Positions 26,335 to 34,569 of a stretch of 36,883 bases of DNA are shown piece by piece. The DNA is from Pseudoalteromonas sp. HM-SA03 (GTDB lineage: Bacteria > Pseudomonadota > Gammaproteobacteria > Enterobacterales > Alteromonadaceae), in assembly GCF_002289345.1 (NCBI RefSeq), contig NZ_NSDG01000052.1:1-36883 (forward strand), given 5' to 3'. The notes below the pieces were generated by a model. That model did no database searches. It was not told the DNA's origin and saw nothing but the letters and a program-made list of their open reading frames with translations. Made by a program: the position numbers and the translations under genes. How positions within the stretch are numbered: the first letter of the stretch is position 1; every line of letters begins with the position of its first letter.

Positions 26335-28593
26335 ATGAATAAAAGCAATAAATTTTGGCTTGGTTTAAGTTATCCCATGATGGCAGGAGCTGTACTTGCG
26401 GAACCTATCGTGATTGATGGTAAGTTGAATGAAGCGCAATGGGGTTCTGCTACGCACTTTGAACAATTTGTTCAGGTTGTGCCTGTAACTTTGGCATCTG
26501 CCAATGACAAAATTACTGCAAAAGCCTTTGCAACCGCTGACGGTGTTTATGTTGGTATTAAAAACTTTCAGAATAAAGCCGAGCGCAAGCGACAATTCAA
26601 TATCCATGACCGCTTTATGCAAGCTGACTTCAATCGGGTAGTTGTGGACTTTTCAGGCGACGGTAGTAGTGCATATCAATTTTCGGTGACATTAGGTGGC
26701 GGCTCGCAAGATGGTGTTGTAACCCCAAGCTTAAACGTGGATTACGATTGGGATGGGGACTGGCACTATGCTAATCACATTGAAGATACGTATTGGACCA
26801 CGGAATTATTGATCCCTTGGCATACCGTGTCGTTTCAGCCAGGAGATGAGCAGGGGCTTACAAAGATTGGGGTTTCGGTACAGCTGTATGAACTTAAAAG
26901 TAATTTTATCTATGCAAACCATGAGGATACAACAGCAAATAGCGATTTCTTCCTGACCATGCCAAAGATCACAGCACAGATCCCCGCACATTCTCAATTG
27001 GCATTTGTGCCTTATTTTGCGCATCAGGCTCAATTTGCACCGCTAAGCACTTCACCTTCCGAGCGCCAGCACCAGTCCGATGTTGGCTTTGATTTGTTTT
27101 ACAAGCCTTCTCATCATCAGAAGGTGAGTCTTGCCGTGAATCCCGACTTTGGTCAGGTGGATATCGATGATGTTGATGTGAATTATTCGGCCGTAGAAAC
27201 GCTTCGCACCGATAAACGTCCATTTTTCACCCAAGATATCAGCCTGTTTGAAGTTTCTGCACTTGAGAGCACTAAGCTTATTCATACTCGTCGTATAGGG
27301 GCATCAAGTGATGATGGTACACGCGCAATCACCCCCATAGATGCGGCGCTACGATTTGTACATAAAGGAAAGTCGGTACAATTTGGTACTTTTGCTGTGT
27401 CTGAGTCGGACTTTTCGGATGATATCGGTAAGCAGTTTCTTGCAGCAAGAGCTAATTATCGCACGCAAGATTGGCAGGCAGGTGTGCTTGCAACCAAAAC
27501 AGACAGACCGTTTTTTGAGCGTGATGCTATGAGTTATGCCCTTGATGGCCAGTATCGTAGTGATACGTGGTCTTTCAAAGGCGCGCTATTACAAACTGAG
27601 GTGGAAACACAAAAGCAAAGTGTTACAGGTCAAGGTGTATCGCTAGACGCGGAGTATCAACTTTCGTTACAGACGAAGTTCGCTGCGCGCTACTTTGCTG
27701 TGGATGACGAATTTGATAACCGTGATCTCGGCTATATGAAACGCAATGACTGGCAGGTGAGCGAGCTTTATGGTGAATACTCGATGCACCCAAAAGACAG
27801 CTGGTTTACCAGATTAAAGCAGTCACTCACACTGAGGCATGAGCAGAATAATGCTGGAACAGGTTTAGCGGCCAGACAAGCATATTTAGCGCAGTTTTTG
27901 TTGGCAAATGGTGGTCAGCTCAACCTCGGGCTAGATTATTACACTAGCGGTAAACAAGACAACTTAGGGCGAGGCACAGAGGTGTTTGAGATGCCAAGCC
28001 GTGTGGAGTCTCGGGTCTTTTATCAAAGCCCTTATGTGGGGGATTTTTCTTGGGCAGCAAGTGTTGAGCTTGACCAAGAAGGAATATCAGGCTCAGCGCA
28101 GCAATACGCCGTGGATTTGACTTGGATGCCACACTACAACTGGAACCTTAAGTTGAGTAATTTCTTTAGAAGCGGTGATGGCTGGCTGATGGCAAACGGA
28201 CACAACCGCTTGAGTGAATACGACAGAGATGAGTTTTCCAATAAGCTGGAATTTAACGGTCGGATCACTGACAACCTTGAACTCAGTGGTTCGCTACAGT
28301 GGACGATACTTGAAGCGCAAAGTAAGACGATTTATCAAATTACCAACGGAGAGCTTCGCGAAATTCATGGTGACACCAGTTTTGACGACAGGCGCTTAGC
28401 AAGCCAGATAAAACTGCGTTATCGCATGGGTGCATATTCAGATATTTTTTTAGTGTATCAACGAGGAGGTGCAAACTTTTCGACACTTGAAAAGTCGCAG
28501 GTCGGGCGCAGAGACTGGTTTGGTAGTGTCGCCGATTTATGGCAACAACCAGTGCAAGACTTAGTGACGTTTAAAGTGCGATATTTATTTTAA
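26335..28593 (+). CDS. Secreted CBM9-like / DUF5916-type outer-membrane protein
   Basis: A 752-aa protein. The frame opens at 26236, but the ATG at 26335 with GAGGAAA upstream starts a proper signal peptide (MNKSNKFWLGLSYPMMAGAV, cleavage probably after VLA). Mature residues 1-200 look like a family 9 carbohydrate-binding-like beta-sandwich (IDGKLNEAQWGSA, then DWDGDWHYA). The rest matches the DUF5916 type: a KRPFFTQDISLFEV segment, then many amphipathic strands, ending in YLF with terminal aromatic residue as in outer-membrane beta-barrels. These proteins often occur near surface or CadC/TonB systems but their function is not settled. It is divergent from the CadC-like gene and followed by a hairpin terminator. 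Confidence 0.82.
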   Translation: MNKSNKFWLGLSYPMMAGAVLAEPIVIDGKLNEAQWGSATHFEQFVQVVPVTLASANDKITAKAFATADGVYVGIKNFQNKAERKRQFNIHDRFMQADFNRVVVDFSGDGSSAYQFSVTLGGGSQDGVVTPSLNVDYDWDGDWHYANHIEDTYWTTELLIPWHTVSFQPGDEQGLTKIGVSVQLYELKSNFIYANHEDTTANSDFFLTMPKITAQIPAHSQLAFVPYFAHQAQFAPLSTSPSERQHQSDVGFDLFYKPSHHQKVSLAVNPDFGQVDIDDVDVNYSAVETLRTDKRPFFTQDISLFEVSALESTKLIHTRRIGASSDDGTRAITPIDAALRFVHKGKSVQFGTFAVSESDFSDDIGKQFLAARANYRTQDWQAGVLATKTDRPFFERDAMSYALDGQYRSDTWSFKGALLQTEVETQKQSVTGQGVSLDAEYQLSLQTKFAARYFAVDDEFDNRDLGYMKRNDWQVSELYGEYSMHPKDSWFTRLKQSLTLRHEQNNAGTGLAARQAYLAQFLLANGGQLNLGLDYYTSGKQDNLGRGTEVFEMPSRVESRVFYQSPYVGDFSWAASVELDQEGISGSAQQYAVDLTWMPHYNWNLKLSNFFRSGDGWLMANGHNRLSEYDRDEFSNKLEFNGRITDNLELSGSLQWTILEAQSKTIYQITNGELREIHGDTSFDDRRLASQIKLRYRMGAYSDIFLVYQRGGANFSTLEKSQVGRRDWFGSVADLWQQPVQDLVTFKVRYLF

Positions 28594-28634
28594 ATCACTA
28601 GAGCTGTGTTCCCCCGGCTCTAATCTGCCAAGAA

Positions 28635-28658
28635 AAAGGTCAGAAAATTCTGACCTTT
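28635..28658. terminator. Bidirectional rho-independent terminator
   Basis: AAAGGTCAGA and TCTGACCTTT form a perfect 10-bp stem with an AAAT loop, with A residues to the left and T residues to the right. It lies between the convergent stops at 28593 (plus) and 28713 (minus), so it can end both transcripts. Confidence 0.8.
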
Positions 28659-28712
28659 ATATCCACGCTAATTGCTATGGTAGTATGGATCACACTACCT
28701 AAACAAAAATAG

Positions 28713-31166
28713 TTATGCTGCGTCTGCTTTACTTGATTCCTTCGTTCTTGCTTTACCGGCAAGTAACTCTTCAGGGTCAAAGTCATCAACGTTGATAACG
28801 GCAAGACGTTTTGCTTCAACGGCAGTCAATTTAGCCGCTTCGTCTTCGCTCAGTACACCTGCTTCAAGCCCCATTGCTGCTACTTTATCAAGTTGCATAA
28901 ACGGTAACTTTTTACCAGTACCACGGCATACCTTTTCAAATAACGGCTCTACGGCAAGAATGTCTTTTAGCGTTTGCTCTTGCTTACCAAGCAAGCACAG
29001 AGGCTCATCTTTTAAGTAGATGTGTGTTGCAAGGCGATCACGCGTTTCGCTAGGTACTTGAAGTAACTGAGCAAGTTTGTGCTCCATTTTGTCGGTTGGT
29101 TTACGAACAGGACGACCAAATGGGAACAGGACCACTTTCAATAGGCCACGTAATGCAGCAGAAGGCATGTTGTTGATTAAGTCTGCAAGGGCACGTTGAC
29201 AAAGGTACAGGTGCTCCTGACAAGACCATTGCACAAACGGTAAGTCTTCTTTACGACGACCTTCATCGTTATAGCGCTTAAGCGTTGCAGAAACCAGATA
29301 AAGGTAGCTTAATAAGTCGCCCAAACGTGCAGAAATACGCTCTTTACGCTTAAGTGAACCCCCAAATACAGCCATACAAATATCAGACATTAATGCCAAT
29401 GACGCACTGTAACGAGCGGCGTTACGGTAATAAACCGCAGTTTCATCGTTAAATGGTACTTTGGTGAAACGTGCACCGGTTAGCGCTAACCACTTAGTTC
29501 TTACCAAGTTCGACATAGTGAAACCGATGTGACCCATCAAGGATTTATCGAAGCTATCAAGCGCTTCTTGTTTATCTTTGATAGAACAAGCCTCAAGTTC
29601 AGCCAGTACAAAAGGATGGCAGCGAATAGCGCCTTGACCGTAGATGATCATGTTACGGGTTAGGATGTTTGCACCTTCTACCGTAATTGCAATTGGTGCA
29701 CCTTGGTAACCACGGCCAACGTAGTTGTTTGGACCTAGACAAATCCCTTTACCACCATGAATATCCATGGCATGGATGGTTGAAGCACGCATTTGTTCGG
29801 TTAAGTGGTACTTCAAAATGGCAGAAACAACCGAAGGTTTTTCACCTAAATCTACCGCGCCAGTTGACATAGTCACCGCAGCATCAGAGCTATACGCATA
29901 GCCACCCAGTTTCGCTAGTGCCTCTTCAATCCCTTCCATCTTACCGATAGGAAGTTTGAATTGGCGACGAATGCGGCTGTATGCACCACTTGCAACTGCA
30001 AGGGATTTAATACCACCGGCAGAGTTTGAAGGTAGCGTAATAACACGACCAACCGACAAACACTCAACTAGCATGCGCCAGCCTTGTCCTGCCATTTTTG
30101 CGCCACCGATAATGAAATCGAGTGGTACAAACACGTTTTCGCCTTGGGTAGGGCCATTTTGGAATGGTACATTCAGTGGGAAATGACGGCGGCCAATTTT
30201 TACGCCAGGCGTGTTTGTAGGAATAAGCGCACAAGTAATACCTAATTCTTCTTTATCACCTAATAGACCGTCTGGGTCGCGCATCTTAAACGCCAGACCA
30301 AGTACAGTCGCAACAGGTGCTAAAGTAATATAGCGTTTGTTCCACGTTAGGCTAATACCTAAAACTTCTTCACCTTCCCATTCGCCTTTACATACCACAC
30401 CAAAGTCAGGGATAGATGAAGCATCAGAGCCCGCTTCTGGTGACGTTAATGCAAAACAAGGGATTTCATCACCCACTGCTAGACGAGGTAAGTAGTGTTC
30501 TTTTTGCTCGTCAGTACCGTAGTGCTGAAGTAGTTCACCTGGGCCTAACGAGTTAGGTACGCCCACGATGGACGAAAGTAAAGTTGATTTACTGGTAAGC
30601 TTTTGTAGTACACAAGATTGCGCGTAAGCCGAAAACTCAAGACCACCGTATTGCTTTTTGATGATCATCGCAAAGAACTTGTTGTCTTTTAAGTATTGCC
30701 ACACGTCTTGCGGTAAGTCAGTCAGTTCGTGCGTTGCTTCCCAATCGTTAAGCATGGCACACACTTCTTCCACCGGACCATCCAAAAACGCTTGCTCTTC
30801 AACGCTCAAGCGTGGCTTTGGAAACTGATGAAGTTTATCCCAGTTTGGGTTACCACAAAATAGATCGGCTTCCCACCAAGTCGTACCTGCATCAATTGCT
30901 GACTTTTCGGTTTCTGACATCGTCGGCGTAACTTTTTTGAACGCTTTAAATGCTGGAGCCACGATGTACTGCTGACGCAGGTTCGTTACTGAAAGCGGAA
31001 TAACAATCGCTAAGAAAATTAACCAAGAGATAATGCCAAATGCACCAGCAAAGGTGCCAACTAGCATTGTAACTGCTGCAATACCTAGAGCGGTATTCCA
31101 GCTTGCGCGATGATAGCTTGCTGCGCTGAGCAAGGCTAACAACGCGAGAACAAATATAAGTGTCAT
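28713..31166 (-). CDS. fadE: Acyl-CoA dehydrogenase FadE
   Basis: An 817-aa long-type acyl-CoA dehydrogenase, almost the length of E. coli FadE (814). It catalyses the first, FAD-dependent step of fatty acid beta-oxidation. The first 70 residues carry two or three hydrophobic segments ([30 protein letters not shown]), anchoring it to the inner membrane. Then come the dehydrogenase core with [26 protein letters not shown] and [11 protein letters not shown] (probable catalytic Glu region), and the FadE-type C-terminal domain. The frame opens at 31196, but ATG 31164-31166 with AAGGA eight bases upstream is the start. A FadR-like operator sits just upstream. Confidence 0.95.
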   Translation of the reverse strand: MTLIFVLALLALLSAASYHRASWNTALGIAAVTMLVGTFAGAFGIISWLIFLAIVIPLSVTNLRQQYIVAPAFKAFKKVTPTMSETEKSAIDAGTTWWEADLFCGNPNWDKLHQFPKPRLSVEEQAFLDGPVEEVCAMLNDWEATHELTDLPQDVWQYLKDNKFFAMIIKKQYGGLEFSAYAQSCVLQKLTSKSTLLSSIVGVPNSLGPGELLQHYGTDEQKEHYLPRLAVGDEIPCFALTSPEAGSDASSIPDFGVVCKGEWEGEEVLGISLTWNKRYITLAPVATVLGLAFKMRDPDGLLGDKEELGITCALIPTNTPGVKIGRRHFPLNVPFQNGPTQGENVFVPLDFIIGGAKMAGQGWRMLVECLSVGRVITLPSNSAGGIKSLAVASGAYSRIRRQFKLPIGKMEGIEEALAKLGGYAYSSDAAVTMSTGAVDLGEKPSVVSAILKYHLTEQMRASTIHAMDIHGGKGICLGPNNYVGRGYQGAPIAITVEGANILTRNMIIYGQGAIRCHPFVLAELEACSIKDKQEALDSFDKSLMGHIGFTMSNLVRTKWLALTGARFTKVPFNDETAVYYRNAARYSASLALMSDICMAVFGGSLKRKERISARLGDLLSYLYLVSATLKRYNDEGRRKEDLPFVQWSCQEHLYLCQRALADLINNMPSAALRGLLKVVLFPFGRPVRKPTDKMEHKLAQLLQVPSETRDRLATHIYLKDEPLCLLGKQEQTLKDILAVEPLFEKVCRGTGKKLPFMQLDKVAAMGLEAGVLSEDEAAKLTAVEAKRLAVINVDDFDPEELLAGKARTKESSKADAA

Positions 31167-31184
31167 GTTGTTCTTCCTTATAAG

Positions 31185-31195
31185 AGGTCTGACCA
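31185..31195 (-). promoter_or_regulatory. FadR-like operator upstream of fadE
   Basis: The minus strand reads TGGTCAGACCT, an exact match to the TGGTCNGACC core of known FadR operators. It lies 19 bp before the fadE start and just after the candidate promoter. Binding there would block transcription until fatty acyl-CoA releases the repressor. The identity of the regulator is inferred from the motif. Confidence 0.65.
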
Positions 31196-31202
31196 CCCAG
31201 TT

Positions 31203-31231
31203 AGACTAGCTGGTTAACGCTGATATTTCAA
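31203..31231 (-). promoter_or_regulatory. Candidate fadE promoter
   Basis: Minus-strand TTGAAA (31226-31231) and TAGTCT (31203-31208) are separated by exactly 17 bp. The predicted start point falls near the FadR-like operator, giving a leader of about 30 nt with an AAGGA site. Confidence 0.5.
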
Positions 31232-31698
31232 GCGTCTTCATACCCTCTATGCGAATTAGTTGATGCCTTGTTGTGACATATTATTTACGTTTTGTACTGA
31301 ATCTAAGTGTTAAATGAGTCATGCTTCTCGTGACAGTAATTTAAAAGTTATTGATTACACCCCAGCTATAACCTGAGAGAATTTTCAACGCTATTAATTA
31401 CTGATCGATATTTAAGTGTAATGAACGTAGTGCAATATGACGAAAATGCACATGAATTTTCTTTCAGCGAAGTGCCTAATATGTGCATTATAATTGCCAA
31501 AACTTCATGTCGGATTTGCATTGAAATACACGTTAATGTTTCTACAATTGGGTTAAGCATAGCCACGAAATGGTGCTTTTAAGAATTGCTAAGGAGTAGC
31601 AAATGCAGTCCATTTCCTTGGTAGCTATGTGAATTAGGATTTACCGCCACGACCTAGTGTAGCGGTTGATATTGCTATCTATGTTAAGGAGAAACAAG
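31232..31698. other. Intergenic region between fadE and the small membrane protein gene
   Basis: Nearly 470 bp of AT-rich sequence without a supported gene; short frames on both strands lack ribosome binding sites. Apart from the fadE promoter at its left border, I only note a weak inverted repeat ACCGC/GCGGT near 31641-31664 shortly before the plus-strand gene. Confidence 0.5.
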
Positions 31699-32019
31699 AT
31701 GCAGCAGAGTATTTTTTATCTAGTCACTATTTTGGCCTTTGCGGCTATGTTGTCGGCCTTTCACCTCTTTCCTGAAGCGGTAATTTTTAATGTTTTTAGC
31801 AGTTTGTTTGCCGCATTACTTGGCTACCGAGCTTATACCCGTTGGGCTTTATTATTGTGTTGTATTAACGTGTTGGCCATGACGTTTTGTCCTTTGCTTG
31901 ATTCAGGTGGCTGGTTAAGCCTCAAGGGAGCGGTCGTTTTTGTATGTTGTGTGATGTTTTTTGCAATAGCGTTTGGTTGCAATAAAGCGGTGACACAAAA
32001 TAAAAGGTTTTATTATTAG
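31699..32019 (+). CDS. Small integral membrane protein, unknown function
   Basis: A 106-aa hydrophobic protein with three or four predicted membrane segments (SIFYLVTILAFAAMLSAFHLF; LFAALLGYRAY; ALLLCCINVLAMTFC; VVFVCCVMFFAIAFGC). The frame opens at 31666, but ATG 31699 with AAGGAG eight bases upstream is clearly the start. Seven cysteines is many for such a small protein, mostly within or next to membrane spans. I do not recognise a family. It precedes pdxB by 83 bp with a strong hairpin between. Confidence 0.75.
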   Translation: MQQSIFYLVTILAFAAMLSAFHLFPEAVIFNVFSSLFAALLGYRAYTRWALLLCCINVLAMTFCPLLDSGGWLSLKGAVVFVCCVMFFAIAFGCNKAVTQNKRFYY

Positions 32020-32045
32020 TCGCCTACCTTGCCATGTTAAACTCG

Positions 32046-32072
32046 ACTCAGGCGATGTGTTATCGCCTGAGT
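32046..32072 (+). terminator. Strong hairpin between the small membrane protein gene and pdxB
   Basis: A perfect 11-bp stem (ACTCAGGCGAT with ATCGCCTGAGT) and a 5-nt loop, 26 bp after the stop and 31 bp before pdxB. It has no following T tract, so it may be a transcript-end stabiliser or a leader structure of pdxB rather than a full terminator. Confidence 0.5.
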
Positions 32073-32102
32073 ACTCGAGACAATAGGTGACAGGAAACCC
32101 GC

Positions 32103-33227
32103 ATGCGAATATTAGCCGATCAAAATATGCCCTTAGTTGAGTCATTTTTCTGCGAAATTGGTGAGGTAACTCGGTTTGATGGCCGTAACCTTCAACCTGA
32201 CGAGCTAAAAAATGTCGATATTCTGTTGACTCGCTCAGTCACTAAGGTCAATGAGGCCCTGTTAGCACAAGCCGATAAACTGAAGTTTGTAGGGACTGCG
32301 ACAATCGGAATTGATCATATTGATACCTCGTTGCTGGACAGCGCCAGTATCTCGTTCAGCAGCGCACCAGGCTGTAATGCGATAGCTGTTGCCGAGTACG
32401 TGATAAGCGCTCTACTTGCATACGCACAAGAAACCTCCACGGCACTTAAAGATAAAACGATTGCCATCATTGGTGTTGGTAATATTGGCGCGTGTTTAGC
32501 ATCAAAGCTTAAAGGGCTTGGACTTACGATATTATTGTGTGACCCAGTCAGGCAGCAAGCAGGGACATTAGATTCACATATAGCCTTAGATGAAGCTTTG
32601 GCTCGCGCGGATATCGTGACATTTCACGTTCCATTAGTTAAGCAGGGCCCGCATAAAACGGTTCATCTACTTGATGCACCGCGGATAGCGGCATTAAAGC
32701 CGGGTACGGTGATAATCAATGCAAGCCGTGGAGATGTTATCGATAATCAAGCGCTTTTGCGCGCTGTAGAGGGTGGGCAAGCGCTCGAGCTGATCTTAGA
32801 CGTTTGGGAAAATGAGCCGAATATTTTGCAGCCATTATTGCAATATACTCGCTTTGCATCTGTACATATTGCTGGCCACACGCTGGAAGGCAAGGCACGA
32901 GGCACGCAAATGTTATACGAAGCCGTATGCCGAGAATTCGATTTACCAGCCAGCAAAACGATTAGTGATTTTCTCCCTAAACCAAGCGTCACAGCCTGCC
33001 AGTTGCAAAGCACGGCCAATGAGCAAGATATTGTCAATTTAGCGCATCTCGTTTATGACATTCGTCGTGATGATGGCATCATGAGAAAACAGCTAAACAC
33101 ATTGGGCTTTGATACCTTGCGTAAAGCATATCCCGTGCGTCGAGAATTTAGTACAATTGCAGTCAATAATGACTCACCAATCAGTGAAAAGCTTTACCAA
33201 CTTGGTTTTTCTGAGCACAAGAGTTAA
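32103..33227 (+). CDS. pdxB: Erythronate-4-phosphate dehydrogenase
   Basis: A 374-aa D-2-hydroxyacid dehydrogenase that oxidises 4-phosphoerythronate in the DXP-dependent pathway to pyridoxal phosphate. The start MRILADQNMPLVE is typical of PdxB. Seen are the substrate-domain GTATIGIDHID, the NAD-binding GVGNIGACLA, the NASRGDVIDN segment, the LDVWENEP acid site and catalytic His in HIAGHTLEGKARG, plus the PdxB-specific C-terminal domain (DDGIMRKQLNTLGFDTLRK). AGGAAA precedes the ATG. Its position before asd and fimV recalls the E. coli order pdxB-usg-truA, with FimV inserted as in many other gammaproteobacteria. Confidence 0.96.
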   Translation: MRILADQNMPLVESFFCEIGEVTRFDGRNLQPDELKNVDILLTRSVTKVNEALLAQADKLKFVGTATIGIDHIDTSLLDSASISFSSAPGCNAIAVAEYVISALLAYAQETSTALKDKTIAIIGVGNIGACLASKLKGLGLTILLCDPVRQQAGTLDSHIALDEALARADIVTFHVPLVKQGPHKTVHLLDAPRIAALKPGTVIINASRGDVIDNQALLRAVEGGQALELILDVWENEPNILQPLLQYTRFASVHIAGHTLEGKARGTQMLYEAVCREFDLPASKTISDFLPKPSVTACQLQSTANEQDIVNLAHLVYDIRRDDGIMRKQLNTLGFDTLRKAYPVRREFSTIAVNNDSPISEKLYQLGFSEHKS

Positions 33228-33263
33228 GTGCTGTGTTGGTATATTACAGAATGAGGAAAAATA

Positions 33264-34280
33264 ATGTCGCAAAAATATAATGTTGCGGTACTTGGCGCAA
33301 CAGGCCTTGTTGGCAAGCAAATTATTGAATTACTAGCGGAACGAAAATTTCCTGTAGACACATTGTACCCACTCGCGAGTAGTCGAAGCGCGGGTGAAGA
33401 AATTGACTTTATGGGTGAAAAAATCGAAGTTCTGGATGTTGAAGAGTTTGATTTTTCTAATGCCCATATCGGTTTGTTCTCAGCAGGTGGTTCCGTGTCG
33501 GAGAAATATGCACCAATCGCCGCGGAAGCTGGCTGCATTGTGATAGATAATACCTCACATTTCAGATACGACTTTGATATTCCGTTAGTAGTTCCTGAGG
33601 TGAATAAAGACAGTCTTGCCGATTTTAGAAATCGTAACATCATTGCTAACCCAAACTGCTCTACAATCCAAATGCTAGTGGCACTTAAACCAATTTATGA
33701 TGCCTATGGTATTGACAGAATTAATGTCTCAACTTACCAAGCGGTATCTGGCGCTGGTAAAGAAGCGGTAGACGAGTTGGCTAAGCAAACTGCAAACTTA
33801 ATGAATGCAAGACCGATGGAAAACGAAGTGTTTAGCAAACAAATCGCCTTTAACGTCATTCCTCAAATTGATGCATTCCAAGAAAATGGCTACACCAAAG
33901 AAGAAATGAAGATGGTGTGGGAGACGCAAAAAATCTTGGGCGATTCGAGTGTTTTGGTTAACCCGACAGCGGTTCGCGTCCCTGTGTTCTTTGGTCATGC
34001 TGAAGCCATTCATCTTGAAACACGCATGCCTTATGATCTTGAACATGTTAAGCAGTTACTTGCTGATGCGCCGGGTGTGGAGTTAATTGAAGACGAAAAC
34101 GACTACCCAACACCGGTAAGTGATGCCAGTGGTAACGATACCGTCTATGTAGGTCGTGTAAGGCAAGATATTTCACATCCACTAGGCTTAAACTTATGGG
34201 TGGTATCAGACAACACTAGAAAAGGTGCCGCAACAAATAGCATCCAAATTGCAGAAGTTCTGATAGAAAGCTATCTATAA
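33264..34280 (+). CDS. asd: Aspartate-semialdehyde dehydrogenase
   Basis: A 338-aa enzyme of the ASADH family, reducing aspartyl-phosphate to the semialdehyde that feeds lysine, diaminopimelate, threonine and methionine synthesis. It has the NADP-binding GATGLVGKQ, the active-site Cys in ANPNCSTIQM, SGAGKEAVDEL and the late HAEAIHLET with catalytic His. In E. coli the gene at this spot, usg, is a related protein that lacks enzymatic credentials; here the catalytic Cys is retained, so it may be a true Asd. GAGGAAAAATA precedes the ATG. Two hairpins follow. Whether a second asd exists elsewhere cannot be seen. Confidence 0.93.
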   Translation: MSQKYNVAVLGATGLVGKQIIELLAERKFPVDTLYPLASSRSAGEEIDFMGEKIEVLDVEEFDFSNAHIGLFSAGGSVSEKYAPIAAEAGCIVIDNTSHFRYDFDIPLVVPEVNKDSLADFRNRNIIANPNCSTIQMLVALKPIYDAYGIDRINVSTYQAVSGAGKEAVDELAKQTANLMNARPMENEVFSKQIAFNVIPQIDAFQENGYTKEEMKMVWETQKILGDSSVLVNPTAVRVPVFFGHAEAIHLETRMPYDLEHVKQLLADAPGVELIEDENDYPTPVSDASGNDTVYVGRVRQDISHPLGLNLWVVSDNTRKGAATNSIQIAEVLIESYL

Positions 34281-34297
34281 GTACCCATTGATATCGC

Positions 34298-34323
34298 AAA
34301 GTAAGCAAAGTTTTGCTTACTTT
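34298..34323 (+). terminator. Rho-independent terminator after asd
   Basis: AAAGTAAGCAA and TTGCTTACTTT form a perfect 11-bp stem with an AGTT loop, running into TTTT. It starts 18 bp after the asd stop. Confidence 0.8.
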
Positions 34324-34334
34324 TCTGCGCTATG

Positions 34335-34364
34335 ACGGCAAACTTCTGCCAAGAAGTTTGCCGT
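34335..34364. repeat. Second hairpin downstream of asd
   Basis: A perfect 13-bp stem (ACGGCAAACTTCT with its complement) and GCCA loop, 11 bp after the terminator. No T tract follows. It could be a back-up terminator, a processing site or a dispersed repeat. Confidence 0.6.
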
Positions 34365-34491
34365 TAAGTCAAATACTTGACTATTCTTCACCTATATCAG
34401 CTATTCCAAAATCAGTAAAAAGCATTATAACCATGTTAACTTTCAATACGTTGCAATGGATATTCCAACATATCTGGTTTATAGTTTGCAT

Positions 34492-34521
34492 TTGGAATAG
34501 AGCTTGCTTCAAAGCCATAAT
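34492..34521 (+). promoter_or_regulatory. Candidate fimV promoter
   Basis: TTGGAA (34492-34497) and CATAAT (34516-34521) are 18 bp apart. The leader of about 42 nt holds a small GTTTAA/TTAAAC stem (34533-34550) and an AAAGGA site before the ATG at 34570. The 34365-34491 stretch shows nothing else I can assign. Confidence 0.4.
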
Positions 34522-34569
34522 AATAAAACGTCGTTTAACGGGTGTTAAACATTTGAGTAAAGGATCGGC

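Noticed and set aside
31366..31566. Minus-strand frame of 66 codons upstream of the small membrane protein
   Set aside because: No ribosome binding site and no protein-like features; probably chance in AT-rich sequence.
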